From assembly GCA_029204045.2 (NCBI GenBank), contig CM055065.1:12971024-13035023 (forward strand): DNA of 64,000 nt, in the 5' to 3' direction. Under the pieces are notes generated by a model. It saw nothing but the letters and a program-made list of their open reading frames with translations. It made no database searches and was not told the DNA's origin. The translations under genes and the position numbers were made by a program. Positions 11,634-22,955 of the stretch are shown here, piece by piece; position 1 is the first letter of the stretch; each line of letters opens with the position of its first letter. The DNA comes from Tillandsia leiboldiana. Taxonomy: Eukaryota; Streptophyta; Magnoliopsida; Poales; Bromeliaceae.

Positions 11634-12929
11634 CTAAGTAATCAATATGCTCAAAGACTGCCCTGCTCGCCTACTCAAGGCATCCGCGACCACATTGGCC
11701 TTGCTGGGATGATACTGTATGCTCAGATCATAATCCTTTAACAGCTCTAGCCACCGGCGTTGCCTCAAATTGAGCTCCTTCTGAGTAAACAAATATTTCA
11801 AACTTTTGTGGTCGGTAAATATCTCGCAATGCTCGCCGTACAGGTAGTGTCGCCAAAGCTTCAAAGCAAATACAACATCGGCTAGTTCCAAATCATGCGT
11901 AGGGTAATTCTTCTCATAATCCTTTAATTGTCGCGATGCATAAGCAATTACCCTGTCACGCTGCATCAACACACAACCTAAGCCGCTGTTGGAGGCATCA
12001 CTATAAACCACAAATCCCTCTCCCATCACTGGCAACGCAAGAATCGACGCTGATATCAATCTCAGCTTCAACTCATCGAAGCTCTGCTGGCACTGCTCAG
12101 TCCAAACATATCTGATCCCCTTCCTAGTCAAACAGGTGAGGGGAGTAGAGAGCTTCGCAAAGCCCTCTACGAACCAACGGTAGTATCCTGCTAGGCCCAA
12201 AAAGCTCCGAACCTCTGTCACTGTCGTAGGTCTAGGCCAATCCCGAACGGCATCAATCTTCATCGGGTCCACTGCCACTCCTGCGGCTGAAACCACATGG
12301 CCTAAAAATGAAACTTTCCGAAGCCAAAATGCGCACTTCTTCAATTTGGCATACAACTCCTTCTCCCTCAGAAGTTGCAGCACTATCCTCAAGTGCTCCT
12401 TATGCTCTATGTCGCTTCGGGAATACACCAAGATGTCATCGATGAACACCACTACAAATCGGTCCAAGTACGGCTGGAATACTCGGTTCATCAGATCGAT
12501 AAAGGCGGCAGGGGCATTAGTCAATCCATATGGCATCACCGTGAACTCGTAATGCCCGTACCGGGTCCTAAACGCCGTCTTGGATACATCCTCGGCCTTC
12601 ACTCTCAACTGGTGGTAACCGGACTGGAGGTCTATCTTCGAGAAGACCGTAGCTCCCTGAAGCTGATCAAACAAATCATCAATCCGTGGGAGGGGATACT
12701 TATTCCGGACGGTCACTTTATTTAACTCTCGGTAATCCACGCATAACCTGAGTGGCCCATCTTTCTTTTTCACAAACAGAATCGGCGCTCCCCACGGAGA
12801 AACACTGGGTCTAACAAACCCTCGATCCAACAAGTCTTGCAACTGAGCCTTCAGCTCTCTCAACTCTGTAGGTGCCATCCTGTAGGGTGCCTTAGATATT
12901 GGTGCAGTTCCAGGGACTACATCAATCAC
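11634..12929 (-). pseudogene. M1 reverse transcriptase and RNase H
   Basis: This 431-residue open stretch covers the RT and RNase H domains of a gypsy polyprotein. Visible RT motifs are the N-terminal SKAPYRMAP, the fingers motif SPWGAPILFVKKKDG, LCVDYRELNKVT, the FSKIDLQSGYHQ palm motif and the catalytic FIDDILVYS. A connection segment (LGLAGYYRWFVEGFA) and RNase H follow, with YSDASNSGLG, TDHKSLKYLF and YHPSKANVVADALSRR. The protein would copy RNA into DNA and remove the RNA strand. The domain itself is unbroken, but stops lie on both sides (a TGA for an expected Arg near 12935 and a TAG at 11631-11633), so no full polyprotein can be made. Confidence 0.9.
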
Positions 12930-12935
12930 AAACTC

Positions 12936-13541
12936 TATCTCTCAGTCCGGCGGCATAGAAGAAAACTCTGAGGGAAACACATCCGGGTACTCACGGACAA
13001 TAGGGATGTCCTCGAGTCCGGGCATCGCCGTAGGCATCTCTACCACTGTCGCTAGAAAAGCAATGCAACCACGACTCAGCATCTGTTGTGCTCTGGCGTA
13101 AGATATCGTCGCCGCAAACAAAGTGCTCTGGCATCCCCTATAAACATACTCCTCCTGACCCGGCTCACGGAGGGTCACTGTCCTCTCTCTACAGTCAATG
13201 GTAGCATAATACTGGGACAACCAGTCCATACCCAACACTACATCAAAATCCCGGAGCTGACGTAGGACCAACAGATCAAGAGCCAAAATCCAGGGTCCTA
13301 ACTGCACTTGGCAGGACCGACAACACTCGTCTACGTTCAACACGTGATCTGCAATCTAAACCTCACGGGCACAAGCCAACAACCCTATCTCTAGCCCATG
13401 CAAAGATGCAAATGCTCTACTGATGAATGAATGCGATGCTCCGGTATCAAATAATGCTCTAGTGCGAGTAGAGAAGATAAGAATAATACCTGCTACCACC
13501 TGGCTGGATGCCAAAGAATCCTCAACCTGAGCGGCGTACAC
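12936..13541 (-). pseudogene. M1 aspartic protease and linker
   Basis: Two open stretches split by a TAG near 13350 make up the retropepsin and the linker to RT. The active-site motif LFDTGASHSFISRAFASLHGLE lies at about 13390-13470 on the minus strand, followed by CQVQLGPWILALDLLV, FDVVLGMDWLSQYYATIDC and PIVREYPDVFPSEF. The protease would mature the Gag-Pol precursor. The active site is kept, in contrast to N1, but the TAG and the TGA near 12935 break the frame. Confidence 0.85.
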
Positions 13542-14687
13542 TCGCCCGCTCGGAGGTGGTCGCCTATCTGGCTATCGCGACGAAGTGGCCCGATCCCCCT
13601 GGCCAAAACTCGGCGAAGCTCCTAAAATCTGCAAAGGCGAAGGAGGAGTCGATGCTGTCGATGGTACTGGCGACCCTGCTCTCGGACAACACCACGCCAT
13701 ATGTCCCGGCTGTCCACAACGGTAACACCGGCCCTGTCGCTGCTCACACTGCTGAGGTGTATGGGGTCCTCCGCATATAACACATCGGTCGGGACGCCTC
13801 TGTTGCTGCTGCGGCTGCTGCTATCTAGGCGACCGAAAACCTCTAGTTCTCTGTCTCCCATAAGACCCACGACCCTGAGACTGGTATCGTGGTGGTCTCG
13901 GTGGTCTCAGCCTACTCGACTGTCCAAAATCCGGCGGCGCTGGACGCTTCTCTCCGGAGCTGGTCCCTGGCACTCCATCCCTCTCTGACATAATCACCGA
14001 TCGTCGGGCAACCCACCGAGCATGCTCTATAGCCGCATCCAGAGTCGGCAATCGATGCGAATGCACAAGGTGATAAATGTCCTGATATAGACCTCTCTCA
14101 AGAAGATCAACCCTCTGAGCCTCATCCTGGGCGACGTGGGGTACACTGCTCAACAACCGCTGAAACTCGCGAACATACTCATGAAGAGGCCGACTCCCCT
14201 GCTGAAGACGTCGCAGATCCCCTTCCAGTTTCTGCTTTGCACTGTCGGGAAAATAAGCCCCGAGTAGCAAGGCACGAAACTCCCTCCAAGTCAACAACTG
14301 TACTCCTGGTGGTCCAACTGGACGAACTCAACGCCACCAAGTCTCGGCGTCCTTCTCTAAAAAGTGCGTGGCCAGATGCACCTGATGTTTCTCTTGGATG
14401 AACAGATTCTCGAACAGCTTTTCCACTGCTGCAATCCAGTTCTCTGCCTCCCAAGGCTCCGAACTCTGCCCTGAAAATCGTGGAGGATGAAACTGGCTAA
14501 TGTATGACAACCGGTCAGTGAGCTCCCTCTGCTCCAGTACTGTCAACGGAGCAATCTGAGTCGAGGTCAACGATGTCGCAACCGGAGGTACTACTGGAGG
14601 TGCTACAGTAGATGTCCTCTGCTCAAGCAAACGCATCATGCGCTCCATATTCTCCTCCTGCCGCTTGGTCGCCTCCTCCAGTGCCAT
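13542..14687 (-). pseudogene. M1 gag (capsid-like, zinc knuckle), broken
   Basis: This is the nucleocapsid precursor. The N-terminal piece (14328-14687) starts MALEEATKRQEENMERMM and contains FHPPRFSGQS and the HFLEKDAETWWR motif of the gag family. A stop then precedes the second piece (13821-14297: TWREFRALLLGAYF, LQQGSRPLHEYVREFQRLL), which ends in a basic Pro/Arg-rich tail. A frame change leads to a CCHC zinc knuckle CYRCGQPGHMAWCC near 13695-13740. The homologous E1 gag is nearly continuous. Decay here is by stops and indels rather than by insertion. Confidence 0.85.
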
Positions 14688-14909
14688 AACGCCTCAGACA
14701 TCTGGGCTACCTAGGCCCGTAACTCCTGGACCTCACTCTGCTCGGCCTTCTGCTGCTCGGGCTCCTCATCTGATGCAGGATGCGCCCTCGTCGCTGCACA
14801 ATGTCTCGGAGGCATCGAAGGCAACTGCAACAAAAGCCAAATGTCAGAGCACAGAAATCTCTCTACCTGATCAAGCGAAAGTCTAAAACATGTCACCCAT
14901 TCTAAAGCA

Positions 14910-14933
14910 TTATGTCGTCTGCAGCCGACATAA
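14910..14933 (-). ncRNA. M1 leader hairpin with CTGCAG palindromic loop
   Basis: In the M1 leader TTATGTCG (14910-14917) pairs with CGACATAA (14926-14933) around an 8-nt loop, GCTGCAGA on the transcribed strand. The loop is identical to that of E1 and N1, but the stem differs by one full base pair (C-G instead of T-A), which keeps the fold. It lies about 180 nt after the 5' LTR and upstream of gag. A role in genome dimerisation or packaging is inferred. Confidence 0.7.
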
Positions 14934-15054
14934 CCACTTTAGAGAATAAACATGTAAGGTCACTCGCCCCAATCCCCAGGGGGAGTTACAGACTCAATCA
15001 AGACTCTCGCTAAAGTCACGTCTCTCACGACAGTCATCCAACTGTCCAACCAAT

Positions 15055-15106
15055 AGCCTAGGGTCACTAAGTCCTCAACGACCTATATACCTAGGCTCTG
15101 ATACCA
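15055..15106 (-). other. M1 primer-binding site and overlapping stem
   Basis: GGCTCTGATACCA (15094-15106) is the reverse complement of TGGTATCAGAGCC, the site for the 3' end of initiator tRNA-Met. It lies 8 nt from the LTR boundary. AGCCTAGG (15055-15062) can pair with CCTAGGCT (15090-15097), so the 3' end of the primer site sits in a stem. The same arrangement is present in E1 and N1. Confidence 0.8.
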
Positions 15107-15114
15107 CCCTAATC

Positions 15115-17316
15115 TGTCACGCCCCGCGGTCGAAACTGCGACCCGGGCTCGCCAAAAGATCCGCCGCCTGCACGGGACTCCCCGCACAGACGAAGCGACT
15201 GACCTGCAAGTAAGATCTATAGCTACACAAATATCAGAGCTGAAAAGATACTAAAGCTAAAGAAACATAAACTGAACATCTGAAATCACATACATCCAAA
15301 GATCCAAAATACATAGTCCTCTCACTATGAAAATAAATACAATCACAGACTGTCCAGTAGAAAAGTGGAAACTCAAAATACAGGGTACCTCTACCTCTGA
15401 CTCAGACAGACTCGGGTAAGAAACTAGTCGGCCATGACCTTACCTCGATCTGCTGTGTCCGCACGAGCTGAACCCGGAACAGCCGCCTCAGGAAAACCTG
15501 TCACCACAGCGGGTGTGAGAACTACTGCAAATGGTAGTTCTCAGTGGGTACCGTCACCAATATCCACGGTATGGCCACTAAGTCTACTGGAGGCAAAAAC
15601 AGATAGATATGCAGATAAATAATATGAAAGCTGGAAATAAACTACAGCTAGTATGCCTCAAGTATCATGCTCAAAGGAAAAACTTATCTAAGAACATGCT
15701 ATGCATCCACTCGCTCACATAACCCAATCTCAGTGACTGCCACACCGGGTCCAGTCAAGCCTGCGCCCCCTAGTGTATCAACCAGGACGTCCCATCGAAC
15801 TACCTCAGTATCATGCAAAGCGACCTCTAGTGTATCAACTAGGCGCATCATCGTCATCGCATCCGGAGCGTAACTCGAGGGGAGCGACCCCACCGAGCTC
15901 AAGCGTGCCTCATCTGGCATAAAAAGCAGCATCTGCAGGCTACAAAGCACGATCAAACAGATCGGAAACTCAAATACCAACATCCCACACTCATGTCAAG
16001 GTAGAAGAACACTCCACGACTCAATCTGATATGCCCCCACAAACCCCCAAGACACTAGCAATATATCCACTAAGTCAAATAAAATCCACTCGGCCCCCAG
16101 GCACGAGGACAGATGCACACCCTGAACCCATGCAACCCCTCTGGCGATCTTACAATTTAAAAACCACTTTTAAAATGCTGATTTTTCCTTAAAACGGTTT
16201 TCTTGATTTTTAAAATGATCCGGGTGCAGATATAAAGCCAACTAACCATGAAATCTAGTGTCATATAGTACCAAGAGTATACTAACAATAATCTGGGGTT
16301 CCGATAAATTTCCTGTAATTTTCTAGGCAACTATCAGATTTATCAACTGTAAAAATAACATACTAGACATGATCAATATGCATACAGAAGCATTAGAGGG
16401 CATCCCATACAGTTTGGAAGAGTTTCCAACCCACCTAAATTGCTTTCCGTAGGCAAAGCCGAAGTCGGGGAAACGTCGAACCCACAAATAGCCGAAACCG
16501 CGCCGCGCACGCGCACATTGTCGCGTGCCTCGAAAAAATCCTCGGAAGCTCAAACAATCTCCCGAGTCCTCAACAAAAAAATCCTGCACGCCCCAGCTCA
16601 CTCCGCTGCCAGCTCACAGCACGCGCGGATGCATGCATGCACCCTCGGCTCCGCGCAGTGCAACTCCAAAACGTGCAGCCAAGCAGCACAAGCTGCACTT
16701 CAAGGTGGATGTGGAAAAAGAAGGAAGGAAGCAACCATAATCAGCTCAAAACCTCATTCAAAATCCATAAAAGAAATCAAAAAATCCCATCTTGGAAAAT
16801 AGCCAACTTACCTCGCATGCAGCCCGACGCGCGCGCAACTCCGCTCGGCTTCCTCCTAGCAGGACAAGCTTCAACTTCAAGAACTCACCTTTCTTCACCT
16901 CTTCTCTTCTTCTCTTCTTTCTTTTTTCTGGTAGCAGTGGAGAAGAAGGTGGTGCTAGCTGTATATAAAGAAGGTGGCCATGGTGGTGGGCAGCTGGGAA
17001 GTGAAATGACGGAAGTGCCCCTCAAAATATCCCACAATCTGCTTAATACTAGGTTTTTAGAGGCTGGGGTACCGGTACCCAACCCCCGGTTCCGGAACCA
17101 AGCAGCCAGTTCCGGAACCAAACTAGCAGTTCCGAAACCAAGCGGCTGGTTCCGGAACCCAAGCTCCAAAAATCAATCCGCAGGCTGAAGCTTCATTTTT
17201 CGGCGCCGCCAACTCACTTTTCGCCCCGGAGGCTCCCGCATCAATCAGAAACCTCCCCAACTCCACTGTAATCATAAAATACACATGTCCCAAGTAATTT
17301 CCACTCACTAAGCACA
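15115..17316 (-). mobile_element. 5' LTR of M1
   Basis: On the plus strand the LTR starts TGTCACGCCCC at 15115, directly next to the primer site. The other end is placed at AGCACA (17316), because on the minus strand TGTGCTTAG would be a TG-type start and because GC-rich plus-strand LTR C2 sequence follows; this end is approximate. A minus-strand TATA box (TTTATATAC) lies near 16962-16970. A CT-rich tract (about 16885-16930) follows it in the leader. U3 holds a cluster of GTTCCGGAAC-type palindromes (17085-17165). A U5 hairpin pairs 15168-15176 with 15181-15189, with G-U pairs on the transcribed strand. The LTR at 63584 belongs to the same family. Confidence 0.75.
17085..17165. repeat. GGTTCCGGAACC-like repeats in the M1 LTR U3
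   Basis: The near-palindrome GGTTCCGGAACCAAG occurs four times within 80 bp (near 17090, 17112, 17133 and 17150), with small changes such as TTCCGAAAC. Short tandem palindromes in an LTR U3 suggest a dimeric transcription-factor site, but I cannot name the factor. Confidence 0.6.
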
Positions 17317-18677
17317 ACTGCGGAGTCGGTTCTCTATATCCAAATCTGGTACTCTATAGGCTCGGCGCGCGCGGTCGACGCGGGCGCAGGGGCAGGCGGG
17401 GCAGGTGAGAGGGCGTGTGGGGGCAGGCGAGTAGGTGGGCGCCCGTACTCAAGGGCACCACGTGGTGCCCCGCGATTTGCGGGCGCCACCCGCCCCGCAT
17501 TGCTGGTCGGGCCATGCGGCGTGGCCTGAGCGGCCCCACGCCCACTGTCCCCTGTTTGGGACACGCGGCGTGCCCGGAGTAATCCTGGCGCTGCGCGATC
17601 GGGGAAGGCTACCACCTGTTTGGGGGCCCGAACGTTTCGGGCGCCCGAACCCCCCCCCCCAAACTCGAATTTTGGGTTTTTTGGGGATTTTCCTATAAAT
17701 AGGCATCCTCTCCCCCTCTTCTTGGTTTTTTTGGGAGTTTTCTTCATGGGGGGTTTTGGCAGAGCCCTTCTTCACCCTATGCTCTACTCTTTCAAGGATT
17801 GTGAGATTTTTTGGAGGCCACGGCATCGACGATTTCAGCGACTCGGCGCACTTCAATGTTCCTCTTTCGGTGGCTTCTTCAATCGCAGTTCAGTCCGCGA
17901 GCTCCCCAGAGCTGCCCCAAGAAAGTTTTTAGCCGATTCTTGCGGCAGCGTGTTCACGAGGGGTAGGCCTACGTTTTCCGTATTTACCATTTCCCTCCAT
18001 TTCTAGTTTTTTTTGGGTATTTTGGAGCACCTTTGGACACCCTTTTTCTGTAGCAATTTCTAGACAGTGGATGAGAGATCATGCCTTTTCTCGGCCTACG
18101 GTTGTCGGAACGGGGAGTTTAAGTACTCGATTTGTATCTACACTTCACAAGAATCGCAGCCGTGATTTTTCTGAAATTTTTGGAGGACTTTTTGTGGGTG
18201 AAAAATGGCTGTTTTGGGACTCTTGTGTAAACAGCAAGATGCAGATTTTCTGGGACTAAATTTTATATTCTGTTCGGCACTTGTTGCAGTTTTCGCTGAG
18301 ATTTTGGTGTTTTGCGAGGAAAGGGAAAGTTGGAACTTTTCATCACGATAGAGGTGAGCATTTTTCCATTTGGTCCCGGCTGAAAATGATGATCGAATTT
18401 GCTTCCACATTTCTTTGACACGCTCGCGGAATTTTGTATCGTTCTCGACAGCACTTCAGTATTTTGGTTGCCGCCGCCAATCCGAGTGGAATTTTTGGAT
18501 GGTTTTCATTGCGTTGGAATCCTGAGAGGCTGACGAACGTGCAAGCCATGTTTCAGCTCGATCAGACCCTAGATTTTTGCATTTCAAGTGGGTTGGATTT
18601 TCCTCCAAATCGGCGAACTGTTTTCTAATTCTATCTTGTAGTGGACATGCATGATAGATATGTTGATTGAGATACAT
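17317..18677 (+). mobile_element. LTR C2, left piece (U3 end, TATA, leader)
   Basis: This is the 5' part of a plus-strand gypsy LTR whose remaining pieces are at 23679-25100 and 54959-55458. It holds the GC-rich end of U3 with CCACGTGG motifs and a G/C run (TTTCGGGCGCCCGAAC), then TATAAATAG at 17694-17702 and a long leader similar to LTR C1. The first 300 bp of the LTR are missing because M1 abuts it, so M1 probably inserted into C2. The piece ends at the 5-bp duplication TACAT (18673-18677) flanking LTR B2. Confidence 0.75.
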
Positions 18678-19283
18678 TGTAGCACTCGAGAAATTCAAGT
18701 GTGTTTGCGGGCGAGGAAACAGTTCTAAACCTTAGTGATTTGCATACCGGTGCGCGAATTGCACAATTTTCAATGCACAAATTCTGCCTTTCCGATCCGA
18801 GTTTGATCTCAGAAATCTGAGGTCTCCAGTGTGACCGTCTCATCGAATCGAGTGGAAATGGTATAGACCGTTTGCTGATCCGACGGTCGGATCGTTCGGA
18901 AATCAGCAAGAAAACTAGTGGGGCCCGCGACTTAAGTGAATAGTGTTTTGAATAGTAACACCTTGATTTGGTCTCCCACGTTGGCCAACATCGCCGATCG
19001 ACTGTCTGGAGTCCGAATCTGACGATCCAGGTAGTCAATTTAAATGGCGTTGTCGATCCGAGCGCAATGGCGCAGACGAAATCTACGTTTGACGACCCTA
19101 GAGCATCGTAAAGCGTGAAATACGATGGAGAATGTGGTATTTTGCACAATAACGCTATATTTTATGCTCCGTTTTGCGTGCTGCTCTTTGGAGAGGGACC
19201 TAAGTGTGAAACAAGTGTGCTACGAAGGACTGGGCTCAAAATAGCAAAGATTGAGGGACTAAAATGCAATTGTGTACATGCAT

Positions 19284-20580
19284 TATTTAAATGCATCCAA
19301 CTCGGCTAGGGTTCTCTTAAACCCCGTAGCCTCAGCCCAGCAGCCGCCAGCTCCAACTGCATCCACTCCCTCTACCGCACTCCTCGGTGGTAGCGCACCG
19401 GCCGCCGCCGCCTCGTCGCCGGAGAAGAAGGAGAAGCAAGAAGTCTCCTTCATCTCGGTTGGGAGGGTGGAGTTTTCTTCCAGACGACCTTGGTGGCTCC
19501 GAGCTTCAGCTAGAGACTCCTCTGTGACAGAGAGACCGAGCCCGAGTGACGCCGACGTCAGCCGCCGCCGCGGGAGCATCCTTCCTCCTTCATTTTTCTG
19601 GCGAGGTCAGTTCTTGGGAGTTTTTGTTTTTGAGTGGCCCAAGGACCACTCCAATGAGTTCCTGACATGGCGTAGACTCTTTCTGTGAAGTGGGGGTGGA
19701 CGCCGTCATCCCGATCGCCGGCGGGAGCAGCTTCTTGCCGGAAGTGCGATTTTCGGCCAGATCTGTGGCCGAGCTTCATCTGGCCATCGAAACTCAGATC
19801 AAGACCATTGAACCGCTTCCTTCCGACGACTGCATGGAGTACCCCAAGTCTCGGGCCGATCGGGCGAGGATCCAAGCCGCACGGGGAAGCCCTAGAATCG
19901 GGTTTTTCTCCCCGTTGGCCGAGCTCCGCCGCCCGGCACCGCCGCTCACCCGCGCCGCCGGCCATCGCCACTAGATGCTTCCTGGCGCCGAGTGGGACCC
20001 TTTGGTCCAAGTTGCACCGGCTCAGGCACCGCCGGCCGGAATCTGCCATTAGAGCTCCCCGAGCTTGGCCGAGCTCCGCCGCCGCGCGTTGCCGACGCTT
20101 CCCGTCACCGGATGACCACCCAGGTAAGCTTGTATGGTCCGTAGAAAGCTTCCCATCATGTTGCATGCAGGTTCTAACGTGAGTGTTGTTCCCTCTGTAG
20201 TTGCACCCATTGTTGCAACCGAGCTCGGGCTCCGGCCGCCGCCGCCGCATCTGGACTCCGGCCACCTACCCAGGTAAGCCGGTAGCACCCCATTCAGGGT
20301 TTCCAGCAAGTTAGTTGGGCCCAAGAGCCCCCGAAAACAAAGTTGGAGCAACGTTGATCCGGGTGGGCTTTGGGAGTTTGTTCTTCGGCCGCCGCCGCCG
20401 CCGCCGCCGGGGCTGGCTTGGTCCGAACATCTTCTGGGAGGTTAATGTAACTTGTGCTCACCTTTGTTCCAGGTTTAAACCTGGTTTGATCCAAGTTGGT
20501 GCAACCCGAGCCTAGCTTGTTTTAGGGTGTTGCTCCGGCGACTTCTCCGGCCACCCCCCCGGCGCACCTCAGGTGAGCAT
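19284..20580 (+). other. Exon-like leader region of LTR B2 with repeated splice donors
   Basis: After a TTATTTAAATG element the sequence continues with GGCTAGGGTTCTC and codon-like GC-rich stretches, similar to a plant gene 5' end. Three related blocks each start near TTGCA(A/C)C and end in a splice-donor consensus: CAGGTAAGC near 20122, CAGGTAAGC near 20271 and CAGGTGAGC near 20570. A possible short intron runs from about 20124 to the CTGTAG near 20200. Open frames of up to 235 codons exist here, but they match no family I know and have no conserved counterpart in B1 or B3. I read it as LTR leader rather than a gene. Confidence 0.45.
20386..20408. repeat. CCG trinucleotide microsatellite
   Basis: About seven tandem GCC/CCG units lie inside LTR B2, in the exon-like leader region. 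Confidence 0.8.
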
Positions 20581-22193
20581 CTCACTTCTCTGTCCAATCT
20601 AAGCACCATGCTCACAGTAGATCTCAGTTTGATCAAGTGTGTATTCAGTTGTAGCAATGTGTCATCTTGGGCCCTAAGAGTTTATGGTCCAACTTTGTAA
20701 ATAGGCCTCATGCTGGCCCAAGCCCGTCAGCACGAGCTTCGTCTCGTCGTTTCGGACGCGCTGAAACATACGGCGCTGTCTTTGGCTTCCCGGATTGCGA
20801 GAACGGGTCGAAACAAGTAATCAACTTAGTGTTTTTATGCAAAGTTAAGATGTAGTATGGACCTAAATGTAATTGGGACACGTTGGCTGTCTTTAGACAG
20901 TATTTTCATACCTACTGGGCATTTTGTTAGAGTTCCGTGGGCTCTTGTTGAGCGAGAATCGGACCTTGTTCTGTAAATCGGCTATATTATTCCGTGTTAG
21001 CGTTGTGCTGCTGTAGTGTTCTCGGGATGGGTATGTGTGAGTCTAGTTCTGACTACAGTTTCCATTCAGGGCCCAGCTGTTCAGCACCAGCTGCCCAGTA
21101 ATCTAGCGAGAGCTCGGGATCGGCCTACATTCGGGGGGCTCGTTCGACTGACTTCGAGGTGGGTTTTTATTTTGAGACTTAGTGTCGGGCTTCCGACGGT
21201 TGCAACTACTTTTGATTATACGTTTAACTGTGCTAACGTGGATAGTCCCTATGGTCCTCGCTATTGAGTTATACTTGGTATATTCGGTGATCTTTATGGT
21301 TCATTACTATCGGCTTTATCTGGTGTACTTGGTTACTATGCTCGAGGCTGCAGCACGTGCACCTGCGGTTTGGCCACCGCAAAGGGTGTGCTTTTCCGGA
21401 AAAGTGGTCTATGACCCGTGTATACCCACGAGGTGACGTAGTGGGGCCCCTATAGGTATGGGGTTTTGATGCGCCAAGGTGTGAGCGGTGCGACCCGTCG
21501 GTGTAGGTGTCCGACGTGGTCAGGTGTTGCAGGTTTGCAGGTGTTCGTGGTTTCTTTTCCCCTCTTGGGAGGGTGGTTGCTCCGGATAGCTTTACGGTTG
21601 GCTTTACTACTGTTTCCTGCTTTATTATTATGTTATCGTGTCGCTGACTTCCCACTCCGTGACAGGTTCCTTCAGGGGTGAGGACTAGGCGACGGTGAGG
21701 CCGAGTCAGGAGCTTTCGGGTCCTTTGAGATCCCAGACTGTGTTTTCCTTTTCTGTCGCATTTCATTTACTACTTGTAGACTGTTGTGTGGTTCTCGATA
21801 CCCTCGTGGGGTCGGTGTGGATGTCGGAACTTTACTCTTTGGATATGTGGATGTTTGAGTTCTTATCTCTGTTCGGCCGTTTTTCAAAAAGAAAGAAAGA
21901 AAAAGAAAAGAAAAAGAATTGCGAAAACCGTTTTCAAAACTTGGATGTCGTGTGGGCACCGTTTTCTGTTACGGATTTTGTTTTGGCGCATTTCGTGAAA
22001 GTGTTAAGTCTTGAAGATTGAAGATGAATGAAGTTTGGATCATATACCTCAATCTCAAGAAAGAAGAATTCAAAAGGATCAGGTAAGTTTAACTAAATAT
22101 TTTTGGTGATCTGAATACTTCTTGTAGTGGAGAAACACTTGGAAGAATTTTTTATCGCATAAAAATCAAGAACTGGACATGGGACATGTTCAG

Positions 22194-22414
22194 GATCCGG
22201 ATCAGACAGTCCGATCCGGATCCCGAAGGGTGTTTGTTCATTGGCAAATCCGATCCGGATCATAGTCATTTCGATCCGGATCCCGAACATGGGAATTTGC
22301 TGAAATTCATGAACGATCCGGATCGTGCATTACAATCCGGATCCCGAACCCTGTTTTACTGGAATTGCCTGACTCGTTACGACGATCCGGATCACAGCTA
22401 ATCCGATCCGGATC
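22194..22414. repeat. GATCCGGATC palindrome cluster in copia LTR
   Basis: The 10-bp palindrome GATCCGGATC occurs seven times exactly and once with one change (AATCCGGATC) within 221 bp, often followed by CCGAAC. The related LTR at 60348 has eight sites at the same place, but with the core AGTCCGGA(C/T). Coordinated change of all copies suggests concerted evolution of a repeated protein-binding site. Confidence 0.8.
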
Positions 22415-22769
22415 GCCGTCGTAAAAATTTCCAGAAACGACAGTTTTTGAATCCTTATCTTCTTCCTAGGGTTTCTAACCTATAAATAGACCCTATGATT
22501 CTTTTTCTAGGGTTATGCGAAACAGCCGTCATTATAAAATATAATCTTTTATACGGCCTAAGATCCACATATAGAGAAGAAAGAAAATCATTAGATATTA
22601 CTCTATGTTTCTTCATCTATATTGATTAGTTTGATTCTAGGTTTTCATACTCACATCTTGAGTTGAATCAAACTAATGAATACTTAGATGGTATTTCCTA
22701 TCTATCTTTGATCTAAGTATTCGGCGGATCATCACCACCCAAAAACAACGATTTACCCCAAAATCGGCG

Positions 22770-22955
22770 CGTGGACTCGCGTGGCCTTGTGGATTCAAGG
22801 TGCAACCGCTCTCGTGGATTCGGAGCGAGGTACGTTCGTGGATTCGAAGCGTGCTACTGGGTGAAGACCGTGGATTCGGTCAGACATCGTGGACTCGACG
22901 TTGGACGCCGTGGATTCGGCGTTGGACGCAGATCGTGGATTCGAGACGCGTTGCG
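22770..22955. repeat. CGTGGATTCG short repeats in copia LTR leader
   Basis: CGTGGATTCG or a one-base variant occurs about eight times, for example after GCGCGTGGACTCG, in GTTCGTGGATTCG, ACCGTGGATTCG and ATCGTGGATTCG. The homologous region at 61170-61300 has fewer copies. Confidence 0.7.

Larger units (their letters stand above)
11126..17316 (-). mobile_element. Decayed Tekay-type gypsy element M1 (5' LTR, leader, gag, pro, RT-RH, part of IN)
   Basis: On the minus strand the order is 5' LTR, primer site, leader, gag, protease, RT, RNase H and the start of integrase, the Ty3/gypsy gene order. Residues are close to E1 and E2. The integrase is cut at 11126 by an LTR, and the rest must lie left of the window. 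Several stops and frame changes mark it as old and inactive. Its 5' LTR abuts the truncated plus-strand LTR C2, so M1 probably inserted into C2. No TSD can be checked because the left end is absent. Confidence 0.85.

Noticed and set aside
16885..16930. CT-rich tract as polypyrimidine tract of a host gene or a polypurine tract
   Set aside because: It is inside the M1 LTR downstream of the TATA box, far from the LTR edge, so it is leader sequence.
19272..20265. A host protein-coding gene with introns at 19.3-20.6 kb
   Set aside because: It lies wholly inside a solo LTR with a perfect TSD, the frames have no recognisable domain, and the other family members lack it. Kept only as a leader-structure observation.
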